DNA of 36,025 nt from Archaeoglobus sp. (GCA_017656505.1 JACDNU010000026.1:1-36025); one strand, 5' to 3'; shown: positions 14,981 to 23,993, counted from the first letter of the stretch. Made by a program: numbers and translations. Notes: a model not told the origin generated them from the sequence alone.

Positions 14981-15593
14981 TAAATGGAATGAACTCAATA
15001 TCGTTCTGGCATCGACCATGGCCATTTTCACAGGCTTGACAGCTCAGCTCAGCTTTAAGATTGGTATGATTCCATATACGATGCAGAATCTCGGTGTTGT
15101 GCTTTCGGGATTACTACTCGGCCCATACTGGGGATTTTTGTCGCAGGTAATCTATCTCTTGCTCATTGCAATCGGCTTGAACCTCGCAAGCGGATTTATT
15201 GGAGGTATCGGAGTGTTCTTCGGCCCGACTGCCGGCTATCTGATAACCTTTCCTTTAGCAGCATTTCTCTGCGGTTATTTTCGAAAGTTGTTAAATCCAA
15301 AAAGCAAATTCTTGCTCTGGTTTTCAACGGTGATCGCTTTCCTGCCAGTTTATCTGGTGGGCTTCCTCGTTTTTTACAGATACGCCACTCTCAATTCTGC
15401 TGCCTTTAGCTTTGCAACCCAGGCGACATCATTTTTAGACTCTGTAAGCCCGATCGTAGCCGTTTTCGTCGCAACTACGGTGATCTTCATGCCCCAGGAC
15501 TTCTTCATCGACCATGCTTTGGCAGTGGGTGTGTACTTATACATCAGAGATCTTCTGGAGAAGAAGGGTGTCAGACTGGAAACGGGATTTTGA
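14970..15593 (+). CDS. bioY: Biotin ECF transporter substrate-binding protein BioY
   Basis: A 207-residue membrane protein with about six helices. The BioY hallmarks IPYTMQNLGVVLSGLLLG and FFGPTAGYLITFPLAAF are clear. BioY binds biotin and works with an EcfT coupling protein and ABC ATPases, which follow directly downstream (two-domain ATPase 75 nt later, EcfT next), so the operon encodes a complete group I-type biotin importer. A short inverted repeat like a BirA operator covers its start. Confidence 0.92.
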   Translation: MVYSKWNELNIVLASTMAIFTGLTAQLSFKIGMIPYTMQNLGVVLSGLLLGPYWGFLSQVIYLLLIAIGLNLASGFIGGIGVFFGPTAGYLITFPLAAFLCGYFRKLLNPKSKFLLWFSTVIAFLPVYLVGFLVFYRYATLNSAAFSFATQATSFLDSVSPIVAVFVATTVIFMPQDFFIDHALAVGVYLYIRDLLEKKGVRLETGF

Positions 15594-15668
15594 GATGCAG
15601 AGTTGAAAAAAGATGAGAAGAGTCGAGAAGGGTAGAAAAGAATCGGAAAAGGAGAAGTTGAAGTAGAG

Positions 15669-16940
15669 ATGCCAGTTGAGGTAAAAGGTTTGAGGGTGAA
15701 AATCTCGGGAGAGAGAATTGTCGATGGATTGGACGTCAACGCCTCTTACGGCGACAAGATATTCGTAAAAGGCAACGTCGGATCGGGGAAAACCAGCTTT
15801 TTTAAAACACTCGCCGGTTTAATCCCGGTTTTTTACAAGGCAGAAGTTGAGGGAATCCTTAGAGTCTTCGGGGAAAGAAAACCAGAGAACTTCAGAAAGC
15901 ACGTCCATCTTGTGATGCAAGTTCCAGAGGAACAGATAGTTTTTGAGGACGTTAGGGATGAAATCTTTTCCTATGGAAAAGTGGATATTGGAGAGGTCGT
16001 GGAAAAAGCTAAAAGTCTCGGTGTTGAAGGATTGCTGGATAAAAAGACTTCTCAGCTATCAGATGGAGAAAAGCAGCTTATCGTGATTTTAGCTTCTCTT
16101 GTCAGCCCGAAAGAATGCCTCATTTTCGATGAGGCATTCTCCCACCTCCACCCATCGAGAGTAGATGAACTTTACAAGCCCATATTCAAGTCGGAGAAGA
16201 CCGTATTCTTCGCAGACAAGAGATTCGTGCAAACGAATTTCGATTTCAGGATTCTCGAAATGGGGTCGAATACTTCGAATTATCTAAGTTATCCAACCGA
16301 TAAACTTCAGTCGCTTGCTAATCTCAGCTTCAATGGCGAAAAAGAGGCAACGAAAGAGGTGTTAATAGCTGAAGGCATAAACTTCTCATACGAAAATGGT
16401 CGTGAACTTTTGAGGGGTGTGGATTTCGTTTTAAACGAGGGGGAAATAGCGGTCATAACGGGCGATAACGGATCGGGGAAAACAACCCTTTTGAAGATCC
16501 TGTGTGGGATATTGAAGGCTGATGGAGAGGTGAAGCGATATGCGAGTCCGAAAATCAGTCTGCAGTACCCTAACTATTCTTTCACAGAGACCACGGTTGA
16601 TGGGGAGCTGAGAGGGTTGGAGCTTAAAGAACTGAAGTGGGCGAGCAACTTTTTCATCGGCAAACTTTCGAGGCATCCCCACACCCTAAGCGCTGGAGAG
16701 GCGAAGCTTCTGTCAGTTTTAAAGGCTTTAACTTCGGAACTCGTTCTGCTCGATGAGCCTACCGCATACCAAAGCAGCGAACTCATTCCAATGCTCATCG
16801 AATTTTTAAGAAAGAACAGAAAATCTGCTGTAATAGCCAGCCACGATTCGGAGCTTGAAAAATTCGCCGACAGCGTTTACGAGTTGAAGAATGGCAGGTT
16901 AAAGCTTAAGGGAGGATTAAGCAGGAAAAGAGGGGGTTAG
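15669..16940 (+). CDS. Two-domain ECF transporter ATPase (EcfA1A2-type fusion)
   Basis: A single 423-residue protein holds both ABC ATPase domains of an ECF transporter. Domain 1 has Walker A GNVGSGKT (35-42), signature LSDGE (130-134) and Walker B LIFDEAF (151-157). Domain 2 has Walker A GDNGSGKT (265-272), signature LSAGE (340-344), Walker B LVLLDEP (358-364) and the switch His392 (ASHDS). Domain 1 lacks an obvious switch His: the matching position reads VFFADKR. It may therefore be catalytically asymmetric. It drives biotin uptake with BioY and the EcfT protein that starts one base after its stop codon. Confidence 0.9.
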   Translation: MPVEVKGLRVKISGERIVDGLDVNASYGDKIFVKGNVGSGKTSFFKTLAGLIPVFYKAEVEGILRVFGERKPENFRKHVHLVMQVPEEQIVFEDVRDEIFSYGKVDIGEVVEKAKSLGVEGLLDKKTSQLSDGEKQLIVILASLVSPKECLIFDEAFSHLHPSRVDELYKPIFKSEKTVFFADKRFVQTNFDFRILEMGSNTSNYLSYPTDKLQSLANLSFNGEKEATKEVLIAEGINFSYENGRELLRGVDFVLNEGEIAVITGDNGSGKTTLLKILCGILKADGEVKRYASPKISLQYPNYSFTETTVDGELRGLELKELKWASNFFIGKLSRHPHTLSAGEAKLLSVLKALTSELVLLDEPTAYQSSELIPMLIEFLRKNRKSAVIASHDSELEKFADSVYELKNGRLKLKGGLSRKRGG

Positions 16941-17696
16941 ATGCTTAGAGAGATAAGGCTGGCCGCCTTTTTCAGGAATGCCGAGAAATTTACCACCTCC
17001 GGAACCGACGACGCTGACCCCAGATTCGTTTTTTCGTATGTTTTGCTGAGTTTTATCCTCATAAATCTTTCATCGTTCGATTTAAAACTCATGCTGGCCG
17101 TGGTGGCGATCTCCTTAGCGTACTCAGCCCTAACGAATAATCTGAGAAGGGTTAAAAGCAGCATAATCGTTGCAACCCCGTTTATTATTTTCTTCTCAGC
17201 TTCCAGCTTTGTTTTGACCTCATCTTACACAAACATGCTTAGATCATCGATTTTTTTGCTTACAATCATTTTCCTCGGCTCTTTAATGCTCAATCTAATA
17301 TTTAGCAACCTGATATCCCGCCTTTTTTCTCTCCATTTCCTCAGAGTTCCCTTAAAGATAGCTCTCGCACTTTTGATAGCTTTGAGGATGCTGAACGTAT
17401 ATTCGAGAGACCTTGCCAACATAATCGAGATCCACGCGATCAACGAAAGAAGGAGAATGGAGTTCTACCGAAAGATTCTAAAGGCTGGGGTTTCTGTGAT
17501 TATGCTGAGGGCGATAAGCTTGGCTGAAAACCTGTATCTGAGGGATGTACATGGTTATATATCCAACTATCCTCCAAATTTTTCCTCTGATTCTCACCTG
17601 AAATTAGGGCCAAAAGAGATTTACTTCATTCTGGCCTCGATCGGTATCGTGATCTTTTATCTGTTCTTATACCTTTCTTTTTATAGCCAGCTGTAA
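16941..17696 (+). CDS. ECF transporter transmembrane protein EcfT
   Basis: A 251-residue integral membrane protein with about five or six hydrophobic helices. A cytosolic stretch near the end (NERRRMEFYRKILKAG, then AENLYLRDVHGY) stands where EcfT/BioN/CbiQ proteins have their coupling helices with short Ala-Arg-type motifs. It begins directly after the ATPase stop, so translation is coupled. It links BioY to the ATPase in the membrane. The family call rests on operon context and topology more than on sharp motifs. Confidence 0.85.
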   Translation: MLREIRLAAFFRNAEKFTTSGTDDADPRFVFSYVLLSFILINLSSFDLKLMLAVVAISLAYSALTNNLRRVKSSIIVATPFIIFFSASSFVLTSSYTNMLRSSIFLLTIIFLGSLMLNLIFSNLISRLFSLHFLRVPLKIALALLIALRMLNVYSRDLANIIEIHAINERRRMEFYRKILKAGVSVIMLRAISLAENLYLRDVHGYISNYPPNFSSDSHLKLGPKEIYFILASIGIVIFYLFLYLSFYSQL

Positions 17697-17796
17697 CTAA
17701 TTTTTCAGAAATTTTACAGAAATTCAAAACTCAATCTGGAAAACTTATGAGGAATCAGAGAAAAAGGTTTTTAATTCAGCTGCAAGTTTTCTACCA

Positions 17797-19110
17797 ATGG
17801 CACTCGAATCTCTCAAAGAAGTTGTAAGGAAGATCACAACCTCTTCATCCGTTGATAAGTACTTGGTTGAGGAGATCGTTAAGGACATTCAAAGGGCTTT
17901 GCTGAGAGCAGACGTAAATGTTAGACTTGTCAAGAAGATCAGCGATTCGATAAAAAAGAGGGCGTTGAGCGAGGATGTCTTGCCAACTTTCAACGTCAGG
18001 GAGCACATAATCAAGATCGTTTACGAAGAGCTGATGGCGGGAATCGGCGAAGGCCTGGACATTCCGCTAAAGAAGTCCAAGATAATGCTCGTCGGATTGC
18101 AGGGGAGTGGAAAAACAACAACGACAGCAAAGATGGCGAAGTACTTCAAAGATAAGGGACTGAAGACCGCTGTTGTAGCAGCAGACACCTGGAGGCCTGC
18201 TGCATACGATCAGCTTAAGCAGTTGGCAGAAGGTTACGGAATCGGTTTTTACGGGAAGAAGGATGAGAAAAATGCTGTCAAAATCGTTAAAAACGCCCTT
18301 AAGGAGCTGAAGGATTACGACATGGTAATCGTCGACACCGCCGGAAGACATGCTTTGGAAGAAGAGTTGATCGAGGAGATGGTCCAGATCAGCAAAGCTC
18401 TGGATCCGGATTACAAGCTTTTAATTCTTGACGCTGCCATAGGACAGCTTGCGAGCAGCCAAGCGAAAAAGTTCCATGAAGCTATAGGGATCGATGGGAT
18501 AGTTATTACGAAGTTCGACGGCACTGCCAAAGGCGGGGGAGCTCTGTCCGCTGCAAGGGAGATAGGGATTCCCATCGCGTTCATAGGAAGCGGAGAGAAG
18601 GTTGAAGACTTCGAGAGGTTCGATCCTGCAGGCTTCGTTTCCAGATTGCTCGGGATGGGAGACATTAAGGCTTTGCTCGAGAAGGTTGAGAGGGTTGTTG
18701 CTGAAGAGGAACTCGATCCAGAGGCTTTTCTGAAGGGAACGTTCACTCTCAAAGACGTCTACAAGCAAATCGAAGCGATGAAGAAGATGGGGCCCTTAAC
18801 GAAAATAATAGACATGCTCCCCTTTGGCGGTTTGGGATTGAAGCTCGATGACGAAATGATGGAGACCACGCAGGAAAAAATGCAGAAGTTCAAGTACATA
18901 ATGGACTCGATGACGGAAGAGGAGATAACGAATCCGGCAATAATCGACTCATCGAGGATAAGAAGGATAGCGATAGGCTCAGGAACCTCTCCGCAGGAGG
19001 TTAAGGAGCTGCTGAAGTACTACCGAACGATGAAGAATCTGATGAAGAGAATGAAGAAGGGCAAGATGGGGAAGCTCCCCATTAAGGGATTTCCTAAACT
19101 CGGTTTCTGA
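17797..19110 (+). CDS. srp54: Signal recognition particle protein SRP54
   Basis: The GTPase subunit of the signal recognition particle; with 7S RNA and SRP19 it delivers ribosomes making membrane and secreted proteins to FtsY. An N-terminal helical bundle (about 1-90) precedes the G domain: GLQGSGKTT (100-108), DTWRPAAYDQL (130-140), DTAGR (180-184) and TKFDGTAKGG (238-247). The methionine-rich M domain follows (about 300-437), ending in GMRKGK-like basic residues. Length 437 is normal for archaea. A TATA-like TTTTTAATT about 26 nt before the ATG suggests a leaderless mRNA. Confidence 0.97.
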   Translation: MALESLKEVVRKITTSSSVDKYLVEEIVKDIQRALLRADVNVRLVKKISDSIKKRALSEDVLPTFNVREHIIKIVYEELMAGIGEGLDIPLKKSKIMLVGLQGSGKTTTTAKMAKYFKDKGLKTAVVAADTWRPAAYDQLKQLAEGYGIGFYGKKDEKNAVKIVKNALKELKDYDMVIVDTAGRHALEEELIEEMVQISKALDPDYKLLILDAAIGQLASSQAKKFHEAIGIDGIVITKFDGTAKGGGALSAAREIGIPIAFIGSGEKVEDFERFDPAGFVSRLLGMGDIKALLEKVERVVAEEELDPEAFLKGTFTLKDVYKQIEAMKKMGPLTKIIDMLPFGGLGLKLDDEMMETTQEKMQKFKYIMDSMTEEEITNPAIIDSSRIRRIAIGSGTSPQEVKELLKYYRTMKNLMKRMKKGKMGKLPIKGFPKLGF

Positions 19111-19154
19111 ATCAGTTGTGAAAGGTTTGCGAAGGTTGTGGATAAGGTTGTGAG

Positions 19155-19784
19155 ATGAAAAGAATAGCTGGAATAGATGAAGCAGGGAAGGGGCCGGTGA
19201 TAGGGCCACTCGTTATCTGCGGTTTTGCTACTAGTGATGATAAGCTCGAAGAACTGGTACAATTCGGAATCAAGGATTCCAAGAAGCTTAGCAAAAATAG
19301 AAGGGAGGAGCTATTGGATTTGCTGCTGAAGAATGGAGAATGTGAAATTGTCGTTATCCATCCCGATGAGCTCGATCAGCAGTTGGCGAAAAAAACGATC
19401 AATGAAGTCCTCTACGAAAGCTTTGAGAGAATAATAGACAGACTTAAACCGGAAGTAGCATACATAGACAGCCCTGATGTAAAACCTGATCGGCTGAAAG
19501 AGAGGTTGGAGAGAAAGGGGACAAAGGTTATCTCAGAACATAAAGCAGATGAAAAGTATCCAATCGTTGCAGCAGCTTCGATAATTGCGAAGGTTACCAG
19601 AGACAACGAAATAGAGAAACTAAAGAAAAAATATGGGGATTTCGGCAGCGGGTATGCGAGCGATGAAAGAACAAGGAAATTTTTAAAAAGCTACCTCGAA
19701 AAGAACGGATGCTTTCCTCCCTGCGTAAGAAAAAGCTGGAAAACCCTCGGCAGAATAGCACAGAGATCGCTGGATGAGTTTTGA
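19155..19784 (+). CDS. rnhB: Ribonuclease HII
   Basis: A 209-residue RNase HII, which removes RNA from RNA/DNA hybrids and single ribonucleotides from DNA. The active-site acids are Asp8 and Glu9 (GIDEAGKGPVIGP), Asp105 (YIDSPD) and Asp132 (HKADEKYPIVAAASI). The usual GRG motif is GKG here, a conservative change also seen in other members. It lies 44 nt after srp54 on the same strand and may be cotranscribed. Confidence 0.95.
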   Translation: MKRIAGIDEAGKGPVIGPLVICGFATSDDKLEELVQFGIKDSKKLSKNRREELLDLLLKNGECEIVVIHPDELDQQLAKKTINEVLYESFERIIDRLKPEVAYIDSPDVKPDRLKERLERKGTKVISEHKADEKYPIVAAASIIAKVTRDNEIEKLKKKYGDFGSGYASDERTRKFLKSYLEKNGCFPPCVRKSWKTLGRIAQRSLDEF

Positions 19785-19877
19785 TTGTTGATATTCCTAT
19801 TAACGCAGTTCAAGGGCAATCATTGTTCTAAAAGCGATTTTTCGTTTGAATGTTCCGGTTATCTGCCCTCAAAATTT

Positions 19878-19904
19878 TGATTATTTAACCATATTGAATA
19901 ATCA
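19878..19904. terminator. Hairpin between convergent genes
   Basis: TGATTATT (19878-19885) and AATAATCA (19897-19904) form a perfect 8-bp stem with an 11-nt loop, preceded by T4. It lies between the convergent rnhB and LLM genes and could act as a bidirectional terminator. Confidence 0.4.
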
Positions 19905-19914
19905 TCTCCAAAGC

Positions 19915-20985
19915 TTACACTTCTCCAACTTCTTTAAAGTAAGGCAACACTTTCTCGGCGAGCCGCCTGATAGTTGGGATGTAATCACTGTGCCTAACTA
20001 ACGGTGTAAAAACGAAATGCTCCGCTCCGGCTTTTGAAAACTCCTCAATTTTCTGAATGACATCATCAGCGGTGCCGAAAACGAATCTATGCTTGACCGC
20101 ATCGAAGGGAATCTGCTTCGCCAGCTCAACCGCCCTTTTAACTTTATCTTCACTGAAAGTAAAACCAAAAAGATCAGGGATGCCTAACTTATCCAGCTTT
20201 TCCACATCTATTCCGGCAGCAGAAAGAAACTGCTTTCTGGCAGGGGACATTAATGCTAAAAACTTTGCAGGAAGCTCAATTTTCTTTATTGCCTCATCGT
20301 AGCTTTCCTCAATTACGATGTAAGCGAACACTCCTGCCTCGATATCTTGCTCTCTCCCAAACTTCTTTGCAAGCTCTCTTATCTTCTTCAGGTTTTCGCC
20401 GTACTTCTTCGCTCCCATTCCAGCGGTTGGAATCCAGCCATCACCGAATATCGCTGTCAGCTCCATCGTTCTTGGTGAGTTGCCAGCGACCCATATTGGA
20501 ACCCGTCTCCTTGGCATAATAAATGCGTTGGAGAGCTTGAAGTATTTTCCTGCAAAATCGACTTTCTCCTCCTCAAAAAGCCTTTTTATAACTTTCAACC
20601 CTTCTTCGAGTTTTGAAACCAACCTTTCACTTTCTATTCCGTAAGGTATGAGGTTCATGCCCTCCCCCGCTCCCAGCCCTAAGATGGCACGCCCATTCGA
20701 GAAGTCTTGCAATGTTACTGCAAACTGAGCAACAACAGCTGGATGTCTCCTTAAAACATCGCTAACGCATGTTCCAAGTTTAACCTTAGTAGTTACCTGG
20801 GATATAGCTCCAAGAAGTGTGAAAGCTTCATATGAGCTCCAGTTTTTGATTCCTATTCCTACAAGATGGTCTGGTGTGAAAACCGAATCGAAACCGTTTC
20901 TGTCTGCGAAAATCGATGCCCTCAGAATTAGATCTTTTGGATCATGGGGAAGCTGGATTCCAAATCGTAGATATGAGCGTGTCAT
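19915..20985 (-). CDS. Luciferase-like (LLM) F420- or flavin-dependent oxidoreductase
   Basis: A 356-residue TIM-barrel protein of the LLM family. Typical parts are the N-terminal FGIQLPHDPKDL, DSVFTPDHLVG, VKLGTCVSDVLRRHPAVVAQ, GRAILGLGAGEGMN and PIWVAGNSPRTMELT. Archaeal members use coenzyme F420; they include methylene-tetrahydromethanopterin reductase (Mer) and F420-dependent alcohol and sugar-phosphate dehydrogenases. It is longer than typical Mer, so I would not call it Mer. No pathway neighbour points to the substrate. The promoter looks leaderless (TTTAAATT at about 21005-21012), and a perfect inverted repeat lies just upstream of it. Confidence 0.85.
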   Translation of the reverse strand: MTRSYLRFGIQLPHDPKDLILRASIFADRNGFDSVFTPDHLVGIGIKNWSSYEAFTLLGAISQVTTKVKLGTCVSDVLRRHPAVVAQFAVTLQDFSNGRAILGLGAGEGMNLIPYGIESERLVSKLEEGLKVIKRLFEEEKVDFAGKYFKLSNAFIMPRRRVPIWVAGNSPRTMELTAIFGDGWIPTAGMGAKKYGENLKKIRELAKKFGREQDIEAGVFAYIVIEESYDEAIKKIELPAKFLALMSPARKQFLSAAGIDVEKLDKLGIPDLFGFTFSEDKVKRAVELAKQIPFDAVKHRFVFGTADDVIQKIEEFSKAGAEHFVFTPLVRHSDYIPTIRRLAEKVLPYFKEVGEV

Positions 20986-21030
20986 AATCCAAATACTACA
21001 TTGAATTTAAATCAGTTTTTGCTTTTTGGG

Positions 21031-21050
21031 GATATTATTGGGATAATATC
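21031..21050. promoter_or_regulatory. 20-bp inverted repeat upstream of the LLM gene
   Basis: GATATTAT (21031-21038) and ATAATATC (21043-21050) are perfect inverted copies four bases apart. They lie about 46 nt before the LLM start and just upstream of its TATA-like box, in the gap shared with the divergent hydrolase gene. An operator is inferred. Confidence 0.45.
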
Positions 21051-21141
21051 ATTGGAGTAAGACGATAAAAACAGATAAGACAATAAGATAGTTTAGGTAG
21101 TTGAGGTAATCACTTATTAAATAAGCAAAAAAAGAAAGAAT

Positions 21142-21879
21142 ATGGAAATTGGCAAACTTGAATTTGAAAGTACAGATAGCAAAAGGGTACCGGCTTTCTT
21201 TATCGATGCAAAAAGCTCAAAGGCTGCCCTAGTTATTCACGGCTACTCTTCATCAAAAAACGAGATGCTTGGATTTGCATATGAGGTTGCTGAGAAGGGC
21301 TACGATGTTTGTGTGATAGATCTAAGGGGACACGGAGAGAACGAGAATTTGTTCGATGAAGGCGTTATTAACGATGTTGAGGGGGTTTTGAGAAATCTCA
21401 AAGGGAGGTACAGCCATACCCTAACGATCGGTCACAGCTTGGGTGGTTTGCTAAGTTTGAAAAGCTCTTCAGATTTTGCAATAGCAATTTCACCACCCCT
21501 GATGCCTAAAGTCGTGGACGTGGCGGAATTCATGCTCAGGGCTAACTCCTGTAAAGTCAACGAGAAAGATAGGGGCGTTCTATTCAGGATTCTCGAGAAA
21601 TACAACCCGCCCGAAAGAAAAGACAGAGCTTTAGTTATTTACGGGTTAGGGGAGTCAAAAGGGATAGAAATTGGGATTAAAAAGTGGGTTGAAGGCAGGA
21701 ATGTGCATGTCATTGCGATTGATGAAAAACAGGCTACTATGCCCGAAGTGGAGGTGGATGCTGAGAATCTTAAGGCATACATTCCAAACTTCATCAGTCA
21801 TCTCTCGATAGTGCATGCAAAAAAGATAATCGAGAGTATAGAGAGTATCGAAAATATCGGAAGTGTCGAAAGCATCTAA
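21142..21879 (+). CDS. Alpha/beta hydrolase with tandem ESI tail
   Basis: A 245-residue serine hydrolase. The oxyanion motif HGYSSSK (33-39), an RGHG loop and the nucleophile elbow GHSLGG (Ser99) are clear. The acid and histidine of the triad are not obvious: the usual positions read YGLGES and a late ISHLS. The last 15 residues are five copies of a three-residue unit (ESI, ESI, ENI, GSV, ESI). It lies 72 nt before an ABC transporter operon on the same strand. A link to the solute imported by that transporter is possible but unproven. Confidence 0.8.
   Translation: MEIGKLEFESTDSKRVPAFFIDAKSSKAALVIHGYSSSKNEMLGFAYEVAEKGYDVCVIDLRGHGENENLFDEGVINDVEGVLRNLKGRYSHTLTIGHSLGGLLSLKSSSDFAIAISPPLMPKVVDVAEFMLRANSCKVNEKDRGVLFRILEKYNPPERKDRALVIYGLGESKGIEIGIKKWVEGRNVHVIAIDEKQATMPEVEVDAENLKAYIPNFISHLSIVHAKKIIESIESIENIGSVESI
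21832..21876 (+). repeat. Five tandem 9-bp units at the end of the hydrolase gene
   Basis: The DNA reads GAGAGTATA, GAGAGTATC, GAAAATATC, GGAAGTGTC, GAAAGCATC, in frame, just before the stop codon. Units differ mainly by transitions, so this looks like an old slippage expansion. Confidence 0.8.
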
Positions 21880-21951
21880 AACGAGGAAATCAAAAAAGCT
21901 TGATGAATAAAAAACGAAATTTTAATATTCCAAAATTCCAAGTGGAAATTT

Positions 21952-23241
21952 ATGAGGAGATTTAACGGATTTAAAGGTCTCACTTGGCTGTTAAGCCTGT
22001 TAGGCATAATATTAATAGTATCGTTAGTAGGTTGCATTCAACCAGAGAAACCAACCGCAACTCCCACTCCTACAGTCACACCTACAGCCATGCCTACAGC
22101 CACGCCCGCTACGCCAACTCCAAGCCCGACCCCAGAAAAGATTAAATTAAAAATCGGAGTTCTCGTGCCAATAACGGGCAAATTCCAGACTTCCGGCATA
22201 TTTATGAAAAATGCAGCGTTACTTGCTGAGAAGCATTTAGAGGAAGGGGGGAAGCTGGACATCGAGCTGGAAATCGTCGACTGCGGGGATTCTGCTGAGA
22301 AAACTAAGGCGGCTTTTCTAGATCTGGCGAATCGTGGAGTTGTTGCGGTTGTTGGAGCTTATGCAAGCCCTCAAGCCATTGCTGCGGCAGATGCAGCCAA
22401 AGAGACAAAAACGATTTACATCGTTAGCGTCGGATCTGCCGGAATAATTGAGAAGAAGGTAGCTGAAGGGAACATTTACGTTTTCAGGAACGCTTACAAC
22501 ACCACCTATTGGGGCATTCTTGCTTCTGAGTTCTTGAAGCTTTCAAAGGCTGAAGCATACTATTTCCAGGGATTCCAGCCTCTTAGCACTTTCAACAAAG
22601 GTGTACTCAACATCATCCAGCAAAAATCTGATCTTGAACTTATAGGCGAGGTTTACTATAACCCGGCTGTAGATCCGAAGGATGTTCAGAACAAAGCGAT
22701 TGAGGCGGCTAAGAAGGTTGGAGAGAGGGATGTTTTGGTTCTGGGCGATCCGGGGGGACTTTCCATTCCATTTCTGAAAACTTACAGGGCCAACGGAGGT
22801 AAAGGGATAGTATATTCAGTTGGAGGATTTCTTGCTCTACCTCAAACGCTGAAAAGCCTAAACAAAACGGCAGATTACACTGCATTTCAAGCTGCGGCTC
22901 TTGAGAAGATTCCTTCTACCGAATATACCAAGAAATACTTCGAAGGATATCGCAACGAATATGGCGAGGAAGCAAACAACTATGCCGGAGTGCTAACCTA
23001 CGATGCGATACTGATTCTGGGGCAAGCGGCTGAAAAAGCTGGAAATGACAAGAACGCGCTAATAGAGGAGCTTGAGAAAGGAGAGTTCAAGGGAGCATGC
23101 GGGATTTACAAGTTCAATGATAAACATCAGGCCCTATGGGGAAGTGAGAAACTCGTTGGAAAAATAGCTGAATGGGTTAATGGAGAGGCTCTGATCCTTT
23201 ACCCATCAAGCTATGCAGAATCCGAGGTTCTATGGCCATAG
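21952..23241 (+). CDS. livK: ABC transporter solute-binding lipoprotein (LivK type)
   Basis: A 429-residue extracellular solute-binding protein of the branched-chain amino-acid (Leu/Ile/Val) family. The lipoprotein signal ends in LVGC (Cys28), a Pro/Thr linker spans about 31-62, and the two-lobed periplasmic-binding fold starts with KIGVLVPITGKFQTSG. It anchors outside the membrane and passes the solute to the permeases and ATPases encoded directly downstream. The true ligand is not shown by sequence: members bind Leu/Ile/Val, amides, urea or aromatic acids. A TATA-like TTTTAATATT at about 21916-21925 lies 27-36 nt before the ATG. Confidence 0.88.
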   Translation: MRRFNGFKGLTWLLSLLGIILIVSLVGCIQPEKPTATPTPTVTPTAMPTATPATPTPSPTPEKIKLKIGVLVPITGKFQTSGIFMKNAALLAEKHLEEGGKLDIELEIVDCGDSAEKTKAAFLDLANRGVVAVVGAYASPQAIAAADAAKETKTIYIVSVGSAGIIEKKVAEGNIYVFRNAYNTTYWGILASEFLKLSKAEAYYFQGFQPLSTFNKGVLNIIQQKSDLELIGEVYYNPAVDPKDVQNKAIEAAKKVGERDVLVLGDPGGLSIPFLKTYRANGGKGIVYSVGGFLALPQTLKSLNKTADYTAFQAAALEKIPSTEYTKKYFEGYRNEYGEEANNYAGVLTYDAILILGQAAEKAGNDKNALIEELEKGEFKGACGIYKFNDKHQALWGSEKLVGKIAEWVNGEALILYPSSYAESEVLWP

Positions 23242-23993
23242 ACTTTCCAGCGTCCCTAGCATTTCCAGCATTTCCACTTTTTTCAGTGCTCTCCTCCACA
23301 ATTTTTTTATCCATATTCGCCATTGCAATCAGCCTTAATTTTAGAATTTCCAAGTTTTTGAACCTGTCACACGGATCGATTTTTGCCATGGGGGCCTACT
23401 TCGCTTACTACACCTTAGAATCAAACGTTGCTCTGGGAGTCGTAGCAGCGATTATTACAGCTTTTTTTCTCGGGGCCATACTTTATCTTTTAATTAAAAA
23501 AATAGGAAACGGAATTTTCGAGGCAACGATAATTAGCTTGGGTTTTGCGATTGGTTTAGAAGAGACGCTAAGAATAATACATGGCAAGGGATACTATCTG
23601 ATTGTTGAATCAACAATTACAGACTGGGAAGCTATGCAGGCTCTACTGCTTGTGGTGTTGCTTTCATCCATCTTCGCTGCTTACAGCTCGCGAATTGGGA
23701 TAAGAATAAAGTTTGTTGAGGATGACGAATTCTTGGCCAAAATCTATGGAGTGAACTACGACAAGTACTCTTTCCTCTGCATAACCCTCACTTCCTCAGC
23801 TATTGCTCTGCTCGGATTCCTCTCTTCAACATCCCAAGCTCTTTATCCTGGAATAGGCTGGATACCGCTCATAGCAGGGATCATAATCGCCGCTTTTACG
23901 GCCCTATTCAGAAGTGTGGGGTTCATGCATTACGGTAAGATAGTCTTGCTGTCTTTTGCCTACTCATCCTTAGTTGCACTGCTGTTTGGATAA
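23232..23993 (+). CDS. livH: Branched-chain amino-acid-type ABC permease (LivH)
   Basis: A 253-residue membrane protein with about seven to eight helices. It matches the LivH side of the permease pair: the early NLSHGSIFAMGAYFAYY segment and the cytosolic coupling loop near VEDDEFLAKIYGVNYDKY. It overlaps the end of the binding-protein gene by 10 nt, so it is translated in tandem. With LivM it forms the membrane channel. Confidence 0.85.
   Translation: MAIDFPASLAFPAFPLFSVLSSTIFLSIFAIAISLNFRISKFLNLSHGSIFAMGAYFAYYTLESNVALGVVAAIITAFFLGAILYLLIKKIGNGIFEATIISLGFAIGLEETLRIIHGKGYYLIVESTITDWEAMQALLLVVLLSSIFAAYSSRIGIRIKFVEDDEFLAKIYGVNYDKYSFLCITLTSSAIALLGFLSSTSQALYPGIGWIPLIAGIIIAAFTALFRSVGFMHYGKIVLLSFAYSSLVALLFG

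Noticed and set aside
19915-20985. LLM protein as Mer (methylene-tetrahydromethanopterin reductase)
   Set aside because: It is about 25 residues longer than typical Mer and has no C1-pathway neighbours. The family-level call is safer.
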